Shown one piece after another: positions 1 to 22,300 of a DNA stretch of 64,000 nt. The DNA comes from Solea solea. Taxonomy: Eukaryota > Chordata > Actinopteri > Pleuronectiformes > Soleidae. The notes under the pieces are model-generated. The model ran no database searches. It was not told the DNA's origin and worked only from the letters and a program-made list of their open reading frames with translations. The DNA lies in assembly GCF_958295425.1 (NCBI RefSeq), contig NC_081137.1:8062238-8126237 (forward strand). The letters run 5' to 3'. Both the position numbers and the translations under genes were made by a program. The first letter of the stretch is position 1. Each line of letters starts with the position of its first letter.

Positions 1-2063
1 TTGACTCAATCTCAGGGGGTAAGGACATCATGGCTGATGTGGAGGCAGAGTGGGGAAAAGCCAGCAGTGCCATAAGTGCTGTGGTGAGTGAAGTCCCGTC
101 ATCATCCACATCTCTATTCTCCAAACCCACCATGTCCTCTCCACTGACTTCTACCTCAGTCAGTGCAGCTGCTATGGCAAAACCCTATTCTATAGCCGCC
201 TCCACGACAGCCCAGAGCCAACCATTTACTCCTCTGACAAAGTCGACTTTACCCTCTATCATCCAAACACCAACCACATCCTCCACTCTGACACCGAACT
301 CACTCAAAGTTTGCTTGGGTTCTACTACCACTTCTACTAACACTGAGAATAAATCTAACTCATTAACCACCACAACAAAAATATCAACTACCGCTGTCAC
401 ATTAACAAGCCTTTCAGCTCCAGTGATGTCTTCCACTTCCATCATAAATAAACCCACACAGAGCTCCACCTCTGCTACAACCACAGCTCCTCCAAATGCC
501 CCAGCCACCATCAAAGCTTCCCTTACTACTCCACCTCTTACCTCAATGGCCGGCAAAGTGGCTTCAGAGATTGCAGCACCACCAACAACAATTGATTCAG
601 TAAGTAATGCTAACTTTGTAGCGACTCTGCCTCTTGCGTCAGCTAAACCACCAGTAACACATAGCCCTCCCTCCCGTATTACCACCACTACACTGGATTC
701 AGGTAGCAGTTTGAAATCTTCCAGTGCAAGAGATTGTAAAGCTCCAGTGACAGTAACAGCAACCTGTACCGTCACAACCAAACCCTTCTGTCCTCCACCA
801 GTTATCACCTCCAAGGTGACAACATTTACCACATCAGCTGCAACCTCAAGCTCAGTATCAATGGCCATGTCAAAGCCGACTCTTCCCTTGAGCTCAGTGG
901 ACCAAAATAAGACCTGCCCCTTACTGGTCACCGCTCCAGATCTTTGTCCTCCCGCAACTAAAACTCAACCCAGCCATGCATCTGTTGTAGCTCCATCATC
1001 AACTTCTTCAGATAGGGTTTCTGCCACAACAAAATCCAATCCTGCAGTGGTCTCTGTAGATAAGATAACTCCTGCTCCAACACTTACTGCAGCCCCTACT
1101 GCTGATGCTTTTGTTCCCACAGGCCTCCCAACACCTCCTGCTCTGGGTCATAGCGCTAAAGCTCCCACTGCTCGGGCTGAAATCCCAATCTCAGTATGCA
1201 AGGATACCCCGACTACAACCCACATCCCAATTTCTGTATCTAAAGATGGTCCTGCCCCTGCTCAGATCCCTGTTTATGTATCAAAAGACACTCCGTGGCC
1301 TGCTAAAATCCCAGTTTGTCATTCGAAAGCCTCCCCCGTGCCTACGCTTGCAACTTCTTCTCCTTCTCCCACTGCACCTTGGCCAAGTGCAAGCGTAGCC
1401 TCCCCCGTGCCTACGCTTGCAACTTCTCCTCCTTATCCCACTGCACCTTGGCCAAGTGAACCCGCAGTCTCTGCTGTAACAAGAGGACGTGGACAGGTGA
1501 CAGTTGATGGCCAACTCGTTGATTCAAGTAGCACACCGGGAGGTATCACGGGTGCTAAAACAGAAGAACTGAACAGTGAGACCCAAACAATCCACCAGTT
1601 TGCCTCCAAAGAAAGGAAAACACCACAGGTGAAGGCATCAGGTCTTAGCAAAATACCTGTAGTTGGAGGTGGCAGAACAGGCAAGCAATCTGTCCGAGAC
1701 AGCCAACATGTTGATAATGAATCAAGCAGAGACCCGCCTACTCCTGTGTTAGAGGAGGAGAGGCATTTCAACTCACATAATGCAGGGAGAAGCAGAGATA
1801 AAGTCAGTGATGTTGAGGCCAATGTATCCACCTTAATACACACTCAGGAGGAGGATCAGCAACCAGCCCAGCCAAAGGTTCTCACCAGTTTATCACGTGA
1901 CTCAAAGATCCCCGTGAAACACAGCACACAGTCTCACACTGCCTCCCAAATCCCTCAGCCTAAAGAACCCTCTCGCACCAAGATACCCGTGTCCAAGGTT
2001 CCTGTCCGCAGGGCAGCTCATAAACCTGCAGCGGCAGGAAGCAGCACCCAGATCAGAAAATGA
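1..2063 (+). CDS. C-terminal exon of unrecognised Ser/Thr/Pro-rich protein with SxIP motifs (5' partial)
   Basis: One reading frame runs from the window edge (first full codon at base 3) to TGA at 2061–2063. The Met at base 30 is probably internal, because the frame stays open upstream of it. From that Met, 677 residues follow. Residues up to about 500 are low-complexity Ser/Thr/Pro/Ala sequence with no visible fold. Four 14-residue repeats beginning I-P start at residue 385, followed by a duplicated 23-residue unit. The last 140 residues are basic and hold SKIP (540, 625), SQIP (639), TKIP (650) and SKVP (655). SxIP motifs in basic, disordered sequence bind EB1-type proteins in known plus-end trackers, so a microtubule role is inferred. 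No catalytic domain or membrane segment is visible. I do not recognise the gene; the rest lies upstream of the window. Coding status rests on the long open frame and the in-frame repeats. Confidence 0.75.
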   Translation, partial: DSISGGKDIMADVEAEWGKASSAISAVVSEVPSSSTSLFSKPTMSSPLTSTSVSAAAMAKPYSIAASTTAQSQPFTPLTKSTLPSIIQTPTTSSTLTPNSLKVCLGSTTTSTNTENKSNSLTTTTKISTTAVTLTSLSAPVMSSTSIINKPTQSSTSATTTAPPNAPATIKASLTTPPLTSMAGKVASEIAAPPTTIDSVSNANFVATLPLASAKPPVTHSPPSRITTTTLDSGSSLKSSSARDCKAPVTVTATCTVTTKPFCPPPVITSKVTTFTTSAATSSSVSMAMSKPTLPLSSVDQNKTCPLLVTAPDLCPPATKTQPSHASVVAPSSTSSDRVSATTKSNPAVVSVDKITPAPTLTAAPTADAFVPTGLPTPPALGHSAKAPTARAEIPISVCKDTPTTTHIPISVSKDGPAPAQIPVYVSKDTPWPAKIPVCHSKASPVPTLATSSPSPTAPWPSASVASPVPTLATSPPYPTAPWPSEPAVSAVTRGRGQVTVDGQLVDSSSTPGGITGAKTEELNSETQTIHQFASKERKTPQVKASGLSKIPVVGGGRTGKQSVRDSQHVDNESSRDPPTPVLEEERHFNSHNAGRSRDKVSDVEANVSTLIHTQEEDQQPAQPKVLTSLSRDSKIPVKHSTQSHTASQIPQPKEPSRTKIPVSKVPVRRAAHKPAAAGSSTQIRK
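1182..1349 (+). repeat. Four 42-bp in-frame tandem repeats
   Basis: Units start at 1182, 1224, 1266 and 1308, exactly 42 bp apart. Each encodes 14 residues of the form I-P-[IV]-x-[VH]-[CS]-K followed by a Pro-containing linker. Spacing is perfect while bases differ, so the protein pattern appears to be maintained. Confidence 0.85.
1329..1458 (+). repeat. 69-bp in-frame tandem duplication
   Basis: The segment starting at 1329 is repeated at 1398 with few differences, and the match runs to 1458. The unit is 69 bp (23 codons), so the frame is kept. It directly follows the 42-bp repeat block. Confidence 0.88.
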
Positions 2064-5000
2064 CATGGACTGAATCAAACGAGGATAAAGATCACGACGA
2101 AGACTGAACCTTCCCCTATTTAACGACATGATCGCCTTTTTAAATGTATATTTCTATACGGTTTTTCTCCGGTCGTCTCTGCCGTCTCTTGGCTTCACTT
2201 CACCATAAGCAACAGTAACAGAGTCATGAGGTTCGACAGCACTCAAGCACAAATCCTCGCCACTGGAAGCTGAAGCAACAAGCGCGGCTCTCTGGTGTCG
2301 GGCCAACGGGACATGTACTCAGGAAAGGTTCGGGTCACACCTGAACACACAGCAGCATCGGCAAATAAGGAAAAGCAAGTGAAAAGGTCATTTGGGAACA
2401 ATCACACACACAAGGCGAGTGCCTTTCTAAAGGTGCTTTTCCTAAAGACTTTCAGAATTTATTCAGTCTTTTCTACAGTGCTTTTAACTTTTGTTACTCC
2501 CGGTTTTTGTAGGACCTGTCAAAAATCGTGTCATTTCTTTGCAGAAAACCTCTTTGATAACAAACGAGACCCTTTACTTTTTCTTTATGCCAGGAGAAGA
2601 CGAATGGACGCTCCATAAATCGATGCAACAACCAAATTTACATTCCGCATCTATCTCTGGATGTATGTAGCAAGAAAACGTGCCATTAAGTTTTTGCACA
2701 AGATGTTGAACTGTACAGAGACTACGTTCCCCCCCCCCACCCCCCCCAGCTCATATGTAACTAGATCAGATCTCACAGTGGGACTATGGGAGAGACTGTG
2801 GTTTGAGGGAGGAGAGAAGGAAGTTGAAATGGACAAGCGACAGCAGCCATTATGAATGGAGGATGCCGAGATGAGATCTCCAGCTTGTATACTGACACAT
2901 CCATCCTTAGCCCGGTAATATTATAAGATGAGAACAATATCTCGGTGTCGAGTCTCATCAGTGTTGTTCTGTTTCCTGTTTAATCAATAAAACAATGAGT
3001 ACTAGCAATCTGAAATCAAGTTGTGACTTATATCCTGTTTCATACACTGTGAATATTGTCATTTCTAAAACAATTTACAGGGTCTGTAGTAAAATAATAT
3101 AATATATAATTCATATTGTGGCCATCAGTAATGTAAGGTCAAACTTGTTTTGTAGTTTCAGTAATTCTTCACCTCTGTGTGGTTTGACGCAACAGTGAAA
3201 TCAGTTAGCACTCTTAATGGTGTGGCTGATCAGCGCATCATCTCTATAGCTGATTTATGCGCAAAGAAATGACATAAATAATCCAGCGTCAATCCGCTCA
3301 ACATCTTTACCACGGCCTGGGCTCAGAGTGTCATCATACAGTAGGAACATCATTTTCTAGCATCATCCCCTCTCGTACAAGCTCACTGACCTGAATAGTG
3401 AGCACATGAATGTCAGCAGGGCCCGGCCAATCAGCTCCAAGGAAAAATGCTTAACACGCATCCCTTACCATCAGAGGAAATGGTCAGGGAATGTGTGTCA
3501 TTGCTATTCTTAGTGTGAAATGCACCAAATGGATCCCCTCGTACTGAGTGGATGATTTGATTTGGACGTTAAGCGTCGGCTTCATGTCAGAGCACAAAAG
3601 AACAGTTGTCCCGTCTACAACGTTACACACAGATAGGAAAATCAGTTCCCATCTCTAACCTGAGGTTAAGGAAGGGAAGCTGGTCTGAGTCATGGGGTAA
3701 TGTGAGTCTGGTAAAGGACAAAAGGTGATTTTCTTTTTTTCTTTTTTGCTAAAAAGCATTAGTGCGGCGACACACAAAGACCGCACTATAGTTTCGGAGG
3801 CCAGAGGCTTCAAGCTGAGAAAAGATGACCATAAGTTGCCCAAGAAAAACACAAGGATTTTACCACATCTGTTGATGATCCAGACTGCACAGGGTGAAAC
3901 CATCCCGCTCACAAGAGAACAGCTTCCCCCTGAGGCTCCCACATAACACATGATTGCTTCACAGGCACACCTGTGATTTGGAGTTTTAATAGTTTGCATT
4001 AAATAGCATGCAGATATATATATATATATATGTAAGCATGCCTGTTTGTGCAAAATATCAGGCTCCTTATGAGGCCTCTCACTGTGTCATGAATGAGTGT
4101 GATGAATTCCATTATGTTCTGATTACAAGAGACAGTTTGTGTCAATGGTTTCCTGTATTTTAAAAGTGAAAAATAAAACATTCACAGTCAGTGAATGCAG
4201 CCTTTTGTCCACCTCCATTCACATGATTTCCCAGTAATGTGGCGTTCATGCTTGTGAGTGATAGTAACAACAGCCTTGAGTAAAGTACAAGAACAAGTTG
4301 GAATAACGTTGGAATCTCAGATTAACTCAGCAAACACTGTTGCATCATCTATACTGCAGCGTCTTCCCCAAAACATTTGACACATGATGGGTATGACAGC
4401 ACTCATGATGGCCTCTGTGCGTGTTTATGTCTGTTTTTGCCTCCACGGAGAGACGACGCGCCTCTTTAGAAACCATTTTAGCATGCTTCATTCTGCGTTT
4501 CCATGCCAACCCCACTAGGTCAACCAATACAAGGCTGTGAGTGGAGCCTGGGGGAGGAGTTTAGACAAACGAGTGCCTTAATGAGCACATGCATGGTTTT
4601 CATACTAATAAGACAACACCTCATTAGTTCATATAGTTTTAAAGGGATTTACAGAGTTATGTTTTTGTGTGCGTGTATTGTAATAGATCTTTGCTGTAAT
4701 TTGAGACTTATTTTACACACTAGTAATTTGTAATAGTAAACATTTATCTAGATTAATCACAGATTAGTTGAAGATTATTCTTTGTTTGGATTATTACTGC
4801 GTGTACACGTACAGCTGAAACAGTTTAATGTGTCTCGTGACATATAGACAACATAATTGACAATTTCAGCACATTAAATGTGACACTTCTCTTGTTGCTG
4901 CCTTGCTGCACTTTTGTAAAACGTTGTAATGTTATATATTATATTAGAATTACAATTTTGTTTAGTTTTTTCTACATTATAAAGTATTTTACTTCCTAAT

Positions 5001-7407
5001 ACGCAAAGCACACCATTCACTCTCACACTCACACCTACGGTCAATTCAGAGTGCCCAATTTGCCTAATCCCCAAATCTGCATGTTTTAAAGTAAATGCAT
5101 AATTGAAAATACTGTGCAAAATTCTAATATGTGGAAAACTGATGTGGAAATTCACAACTCTTGATTAATCTGAATAAGATTAGGCCTCACAAAGTCAATA
5201 AAAAAGACAGATTATGGATTATGTTGAGAATGTACTGAGAGCTGGAGTTGATCCAGTGGTGGTATTGACTCTGAAAAGTTATATTTCTTAAGGAGGTTTG
5301 ATGCGAATATCTAGTTACACTGCACAACAGAGGCATTGTGCAGTGTATTATAATAAGGCTTTATTCCCAAGGTGATATATTATAGCTGAGCAGAAATAAT
5401 GCTATGGCACTCAATATCCATGGGAAAAGTTGCTACAGTGGGATTTTTAAAGGGTTTAGCTCACTTATCCCTTTTTATTTTTAATCAATCAGGTTTTTCC
5501 ATCCCAGTAAAATATTCAATATCATATTCAACATACAAAACAAGAGATATGACTGGTAATCCAAATGATTTATTCATGACACATGTTGAGTATAAAAAAC
5601 CTGTCGCAAAGTGTCAGTCAAAATCAGAATTGTTCATATACAAAATATAAAAATGAAATGTTCTAAAAATATATACTTAAATGTGGTCATTTGTTTGGTT
5701 GTAAGGCTTGTGTTTCACACAGTGGGAGGCGGCTTTGGATGAGATGTTAACCTGACAGATACATGTGTGAACTGCAGGAGAGCGGGTCGGACTGAGTGAA
5801 CCAACGCACAGCATTGAAGTGATTTGTCAATGTCAAATAAAGTGAGACTGTTGCAAAAATAAAATATAAAAAAAATGCATGGATTCCAAACACATAAAAA
5901 AAATAATATATATATAAAAATAATTTTATGGTGGAGATCCTACACATGATTTTTGTTTTGCTTTCAAAAAGCAAATGTTAAAATGTGTTTAAAAGACGTG
6001 CTAATAAATGCATATATTTGATATAAAAGCATTACAAATGTGGACGACCGTGGCTCTTTTCTTTCAAGTGACCAATCATTCAGAGCATTACATCATTGCA
6101 GTGCAATCTCTCTCCACTAAGGACCTCTGCTGGTGAACACATACTGCTGTGATGCAGCGTGTGATGCGGCATAACACCACCTTGTTTTGTCAGAGCTGCA
6201 ACCTCACTTGACTGCAGATAGAGGGCGCTAGTTGCACAGTTTTAAATTCTTAAATTGCGATACAATTGTAATATGGAACATTTCTCTACTTCACTGAGTA
6301 GAACATTTGTCTGCAATTATTACAAATTAAACTAAATAAAATAACAAAAAAACGGTCACAAACTGAGTTTACACATGTAGAGAAAAGCACAAATCGAGGC
6401 TCACTGGAGTCAGAATGGTGCAAAGAGAGAAAGGAAACGCTAATGAAGGACATTCAGCACTGCTTTAAATAAGCAGACAAGACCAGCTTATGCTTGTAGT
6501 CTGGCAGCAGCAGTCAAAACCTTTCAGTTCAAATATGAAATAACGTAATACCCACACTATTTACATTTGAATATTGGTGACAATATAGAAATAATAAATC
6601 TGGATTAACACACAAATGTGCAGTCTTGCAAGAGAAGAGAAGAGAAGCGGCATCAATGTAAACTAGAAAATTCTGATTGTTCCTGATTTGGGCGGATTGA
6701 ACCTTTTGAAATTTGAAGTAGTATTTTTGTGGAATCAACCTTTAAAACTTAGAGAGCGACTGACTCTTGCAGCCGGTTGGACAAGCCCCTCCCCTTTCCA
6801 AACACCTGTCTCTAACTGTCCATAACCAGTGAAAAACGGAGAACGTAACGCGCTTTAAAGTTGTCGTATTTCAAGAACGGCTGACGATACAGTCTGTTTG
6901 TGAGGGAGTTCTCATTGCTCCGCATTGCTGAGCAGGCACTCCAATAAGCCTGTAGACTTCTAATAAAAAGCAGGCACTCTAACTTTACTTAAAAAGTGTA
7001 GAGTTTCGAGTTGCAGCTGAATATCCCTCACATCATTCTTCACCTACTAATGTGTTGGAGAAAAGGCAAAAGATGTTAAGTTGCAGCCTCCCCTAGCTCC
7101 TGTAAATATACAGTTTATACAATCAAGTGACTGCACACTTAAAAGCTTAAATTAACCAGGAAGGAGGAGAAAGAAAGACGGAACACAGAAAAATAAGAAT
7201 ATAGCTTAATTACTAAACCTGTATATCATTTTTTTTAATTTGTAAAAAGTGATGCGATGTGCTTCTGGGCATACGTTTTTAAATGCTACAAGTGTAAACA
7301 GAAGTTGTTGGGATTTTTGTGCTAGCTCTTCACAACACGCTCATTATTAAACTATTTTCATCATCTGATATGTGCAGAATTCCGTTGTGGTGTGGATTCT
7401 GATGTGT
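2064..7407. other. Convergent 3' region between the partial gene and phldb2
   Basis: Both flanking genes end here, so the stretch holds two 3' UTRs and the space between them. A possible plus-strand AATAAA lies at 2986–2991 and another at 4172–4177. On the minus strand an ATTAAA lies at 7239–7234, about 170 bases past the phldb2 stop. There is a C-rich run near 2731–2749 and a short TA run near 4014–4031. Bases about 5005–5095 resemble the dispersed fish repeat described at 32.7 kb. I see no convincing exon; the short open frames lack splice sites or protein similarity. Confidence 0.6.
2986..2991 (+). promoter_or_regulatory. Candidate poly(A) signal for the partial gene
   Basis: AATAAA lies 923 bases downstream of the stop at 2063. 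It is the first canonical hexamer I found on this strand. Use is inferred, not shown. Confidence 0.4.
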
Positions 7408-16625
<9,218 letters not shown>

Positions 16626-18550
16626 CTGCAGAGACGACAGGGCAGAGAAGTGAAAGTAGTTCAAAAGATGCTTTGTTATAGATTTAAAACAAGACGACAT
16701 GAGATCTCCATCAACAATATTAGCTGCTAATGCGAGGATAAGAACTTGTACATGCTGCATTTTTACAAAGAACAATCAAATGTCATTTATTGATTGCATC
16801 ATTTTCATTTCCTCCACCAATATTCTTGTAAAAGTCTTCCAGTGAAGAGTAGCAAACACTATAGAGGGATCACAGGAAGTTGAATCCATGCCTTGTGGTC
16901 CCTTGACTTATCCTGGAAAGCTCCACACAACAATGCCTCAATTCAAGTGGATATTACAGATGTGCATATTTAAGTGGAAAGGAAAAAAAAAAAAAGCTGA
17001 GTAGGAAAACAGATCTGGGGGAACGACTTTAATGTCTGGCTCAGTGTCACCAATAAAATATCAGGCTGCAAAGGCAGCGCTGATACTTCTCGCCCCCAAA
17101 TCACGACCAGCCGTCGAAAGTGTTCCTCAGAGGCCCAGACTCACCGAGGCGGCAGCGACAGTTTGAGGCTAAACCTGAACTGGGACACTGGCATATAATA
17201 GTGGAAAGTAAGATGAGTCATGATAATGATTAAAATTATTTTAAATGGCTTAATCTGGGGGGGAAAATGATGCTACAAGAATCAAAACATCAACGCAATA
17301 GATTTAAGAGGAATAAAAGAGAGTGGTACTGATACAAGAGACGCTGCAAAAGTCAAGATGTTACACACTGTTGAATCCACAGAGATCACACACACACCCA
17401 CACACTCTGTCTCTCTCTCCAAAGAGAAAGCCAGAGACTGATCCCAGATTTTCTGGTCTTGCTGTCTGGACAGAGGGCCGACAGGAAGTAGGGTATCCTT
17501 TTACATAGACACACAATCAATCAGCATGAGTTCATTCTCCAGACCTCCTGAATAAAGAGGGGGTGGGAGGGGTGGGGGAGGGTGGGGGCAATGGACCCAA
17601 GCTGATGTCAGGAGGGAGAGTTTTTTTTTTTTACTGCATCACTCAGACTACAGGCCAGCTGGGTAGTGTAGGCCGTAAACTCACAGAGAGATGTAAACAC
17701 TCTGAGGAACGGACGCGGATCATTTTGCTTTCATCTAACATGTGGTAACGCTGTGAGATAAATATTTGTCACGTCGCAGAGAAGTCAAACTGTTCTTAAT
17801 GTGATGTAATGCATTCTTGATCAGATGTGGGATGCAAAAGCAAGTATTTAAATGTTTCTTTTAATTCCTTTTTTCATTAACCGTTGGCTCTTTAAAATGT
17901 TTTTATATAATGGCCTGTCCAAATTAAACATTTCACATTCAAGAAAATGCAAGCAGGTTAATATTTTCATTTATTTCGCTGCTTTTACAATATGCCTATC
18001 CAACACCACACACACACCGACATGCACGTGAGGTTGTGAGCCACAGTTTAGAGACCCTTTTTGAGACCAGACTCCACAAATGTCAAATCACGGGAGATAA
18101 ACACTGCGGGTTGAAAATCTCCACCATTTATCTTCCCAACAAAAAAAAAAAAAAAAAAACTTCCATTCATGCGCTTCACGTCTTAGACATTTCTTATGCA
18201 ACGAGTAACGTCTGCCAAACATTTATGAAAACCACTTTCAGTCAGTGCCTTTACAACCAACACTCTGACTGAACTCACACAAACTTTGCAGCTAAACGAT
18301 CACATGTATCAAACTGACAGAAAGAGACAGAATAGTGGGAAAAAAACAACAACAACTGACCTTTGATCTCTGACCCAGTCACATAGTTGTGAGGTATTTG
18401 GTTTTTCTTTTTACATCTGTTTGTTGTTGCTGTGGCTGAAGTCGGCTCCTTCTCTATGAAATGGCAGAGAGAGGTCTTCCCATGACAAACCCTCCTCTCC
18501 TCTCCTCTCCCTCCACACCTCCCTGCCCAGACTGTCCTCCTCCTCTCTAG

Positions 18551-18552
<2 letters not shown>

Positions 18553-18591
<39 letters not shown>

Positions 18592-18596
18592 AGAGA
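18553..18596. repeat. (GA)n microsatellite
   Basis: A near-uninterrupted GA run; on the minus strand it reads as a CT-rich tract. Confidence 0.9.
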
Positions 18597-19067
18597 GGAG
18601 AGGCTGGTGCCCCTCTCTGGTGGGCTAAAGAAATGCTGTTATGCAATGACGCAAACTAGGGGCATCAAATGCACGAATGAAGAGATGAAATACCAGTGTG
18701 TTTAAGAGCTTTAATGAAACAGCAGCTAATGTATGTGCATTTAATGACTCCTAAAGGTTTGTTTTCCTTCCACGGCTGCCTCGCAAAGATCAATAAACTA
18801 CAGTATCAGGTCATCATGATATCATATATTCCATCAGCTGCTCTGTCACAGGGTGCAACACACTCCTGACACCAGGATCTATACGTTGGTCAGTGATGGA
18901 TTTTTCAATCCAGACCTGGACCCGTGTTCACACACCAGAGGGATCTTCCCACAGAGTGTTTCCACACAAGAAAAGGCTGCAGTCGACACACAAAATATGT
19001 TGAGTCTCAGATTGTTGTTTTAACAGTATGTGGAGGCGGGAGAAGCCCCCCCCCCCCCTCCGTCTGT

Positions 19068-19294
19068 GTGTGTGTTCTTGCATTTGTTACCTCTTTAGGA
19101 CCTTTTTTTTTTTCTGGCATAAACACTGACCTCGTCAGGAAGAGTTGTCCTCAAAACCTGGTCCTAATAACTTATTTCTGCGGAACTGGTTCAGTTTACG
19201 ACTAAGATTTGAATTGTACTTAGGGTAAGGTTTGGGTTAGACATTAACGGGTTATGATTGGCCAATGCAGTGTCCTTAAAAGGATAGCTGCGTG

Positions 19295-19344
<50 letters not shown>
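19068..19344. repeat. TG-flanked dispersed fish repeat with long (TG)n
   Basis: A block with CAAAACCTGGTCCTAA and TTAGGGTAAGGTTTGGGTTAG is bordered by TG runs, the longer one at about 19298–19344. It resembles the reverse complement of the block at 11590–11765. Confidence 0.55.
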
Positions 19345-19346
<2 letters not shown>

Positions 19347-22300
19347 CCAGAGCCAACCTCACTCCCCCTCTTAAGGCAAGGAGTAAAAAAAAAACCCTAA
19401 CATTGTACATTCAGAGACCTCACTCACTGTATCTATAGCTCTGCTCCTTGTCTGTAGTCAAACAGACTGTACCGTTCCCATGTCATGAATCAATAACACA
19501 ATAAAAGCCCAAGAATAAGTTGTTGGAGAGGAAATAATGAAAAGTTATTTTGGAAAAATCCCCCGATTTCCCAGTGACAAGAGAGAAAAAAAAGAACCAT
19601 CATGCAAAAAACTGCTGTTACGTCATAGGGAGGGGGCTGTGGATCGCAGCCTGGGCAAGATGATTACTTCCAGACACAGAGCTGGGGTCTTTATCATAAA
19701 CACACACACACACACACACACAGACACACAACCACACACCTCTTTCATTCTTTACAATTTCAGGGAAATAAAAAAACTCCATACATAAATCTCAGGAGGG
19801 TCTCATTTACAAAATGGGGATACTTGACATTTATTGCTAACACAAAAGTTTAATTAATATAGTGTGCTGGAATGTTTCTCCACTTCCTGTGCAAAGTTAC
19901 CGCCACACACCAACACTCGCAGCAAACTGTGTGCATGTGCGTGCATCTCTTCAAAGTATAGACTGCGACCATGTGGAGAGTGATTCTAAGCAGAAACTGT
20001 GGAAAAAGTCGAGGAGAGGGGAGACGGACCGAGGGAAAAATTGGTGTCAGATTGTGGGAGAGGGTGAATTATCAACCGTGGTAATCATCGGGAGCTCTGA
20101 GTCACAGCATGAAAACTCTGAAGTGTCTCAATCGCAAGAGCTGGAAGAAAAGAGGCCCGTTTTGTTGTTAGATGATAGTTTATTGTTCTCATCTTTTCTG
20201 TTTCTCACCTGTATTTGCATGAGCCACAGACACTCTCATCACCATACTGGAAAACGTTAATGAGCAGAATGTTGGGCTTAATAAGAACACAGCAGTGCAG
20301 GTTCATTTAAGACTGCAGAACAAGAAGCATTGTGTTACTGGGCCTGTCATTATTCTGCCGTGATGTAATGTCGACGCTTGTCTGGGTGTGTTTAGGCAGA
20401 GTCATATTTGTAATTTGAATCCAATGTCAACACAGACTCTTTGTGGTTTTCTTGTTATTCAAGCCAATGCATTAAAGAAGCAATAAGAAATGGTGCCTCT
20501 GTTGCATGATGGGGTTCTGGTTCGGTTCCTGTTCTGTTACAAAACAGAACAAACAGCTATTAAATTTTCATTTTTATTTATTTTATATAACCAGGACCAG
20601 GATTGAGAGTGTTTGTGTGCTTGGATTTGAACATGAAGTCATTTTACTTTTGTTTTATTTTTGAAGAGGTATACAATCCATCTTTTTACTGAGTCCTATG
20701 AGAGTGAAATCATAAATTAATAATACAAATTAGGGATTTTCATCAAAAAATGGACGATTAACCTCACCTGTGTTGCCATAAGTGTAATTTGACACTCCAA
20801 AAGTATATAGTAAAAGTACTACATATTGTGGTACTGAGTCCATTGAACGTGAAATCATAAACTTTTAATAATAAGAATTATGCAATTCCCAGCTGTGGAG
20901 TTACAGTCACTTTGTTCATGCAGCATCAGTGTCTTCAGGTTTCTCCACACATCACGTCCATTTCTGTAATTCTTTACATTTCCTACTCCAACACGGTGTG
21001 CTCCTATCACACTGTTAGTATCTCATCATCCCTCGTTTGAGCCTGCAGTTTGTGACATGGAAGAGGATTTACACTGCTGCCCCCTGGTGGACAATCACAG
21101 TGAAATCCAGCTCCAGCTTGAAGTGACTGAAAGAGCTTTTCATAATTATTGTGTTTCCTTTTCATTAAAACTATCCCCGAGTCACACAGCCTTCATTGCA
21201 ATATGAGTTGTTAATAGGTTTTTTATTGGTGTGTGTGTGTGTGTGTGTGTTTGTTGCTGCATCATATGAAGTTGCACTCTTAAATTCTGTTGTATGCTTT
21301 TGCTTACAATGACAATAAAGATATCTTAAGTGAATTGCTTTAAGGCAAAACACGCAGGTGTCCACATCCACATCCAACTTTAGAACGGCTAAATAAGATT
21401 AGACGACTGTTTCAAAGCTAAAAACACAAGAAAAGACACAGCACAGTACGCAGTATTGTCTTGTATTGATAAAGATGCGTACAGCTGCTGCCAATTCCCA
21501 TCTATTTCTTACCATCTGCTCCATGTGAGTACAACAGCACTGTCCATAGTCACACAAATATGATTATTGTGTTGTTCTCTATAGTTTTGAGCAGAGGCTA
21601 AGACCTTTCTGACCCCTCATGGTGCTGGGCCTCGTCAACAGTGAAGTCTGCGGTGGCAGTTTTAACTTGAATGGCGCCCTGGCTCCAAAGAAAAGCTTTG
21701 TTTATTTGTCTTTTCCCTTGATGCTTTTCACAGACTGTGAACAGAGCATTGACAAACGTCTCATATAACAACTTACACAATCACACATCAAGAGACACCA
21801 AGTTGTTGGTTTTTTTTTTTTTACAATGTTTTTTTTATCAATTCAATATGCTGTTCATGTCCAAATCTGACTCGACTGTTTTCATATGAGCGTATGCGCG
21901 AACGGGTAAGTTTACAAACATAAAAAAACGTTTTCGGTCTTTTCCTGTCGCCTCACAATTTACATGGAGTAAACAAAAAGACTCACTATGTACATTTCCC
22001 TTTGACTGACGTCTCATTGTGCAGGTTACAGATGATTGTGTCAGGAGCAGAACATTCACCAGAAAATAAACTATAATAAAAACACAGGGGAATTAAAAAC
22101 AGAGTTGCTGTTGTGTTTGATATGAAATGATCATGTCGGAAAAACTATATTACAACTGTAGGGTTTATTTTAACTGCAAACAATAGCTTCTACTTTACTT
22201 AAATATTTGTACATCACATAAATGGACTCTTATTTGTCCAACGTCTCTGTCCCGCTTATCAAAACGCCCTCAAGAGAATCACCATGAAATGAGATGAAAG

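Noticed and set aside
30..32. Met at base 30 as the true start of the first gene
   Set aside because: The frame is open from base 3 to the window edge with coding-like residues, and a last exon beginning upstream is more likely.
185..931. 248-codon open frame on the minus strand
   Set aside because: It is the antisense shadow of the low-complexity Ser/Thr exon; the plus frame runs far longer and holds in-frame repeats.
18275..18646. 123-codon open frame on the minus strand as a phldb2 first coding exon
   Set aside because: It is dominated by a CT run and has no similarity to the PHLDB2 N-terminus; at most part is untranslated exon.
19298..19344. Regular short repeats as a possible CRISPR array
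   Set aside because: It is a plain TG microsatellite with no spacers; the genome is eukaryotic.
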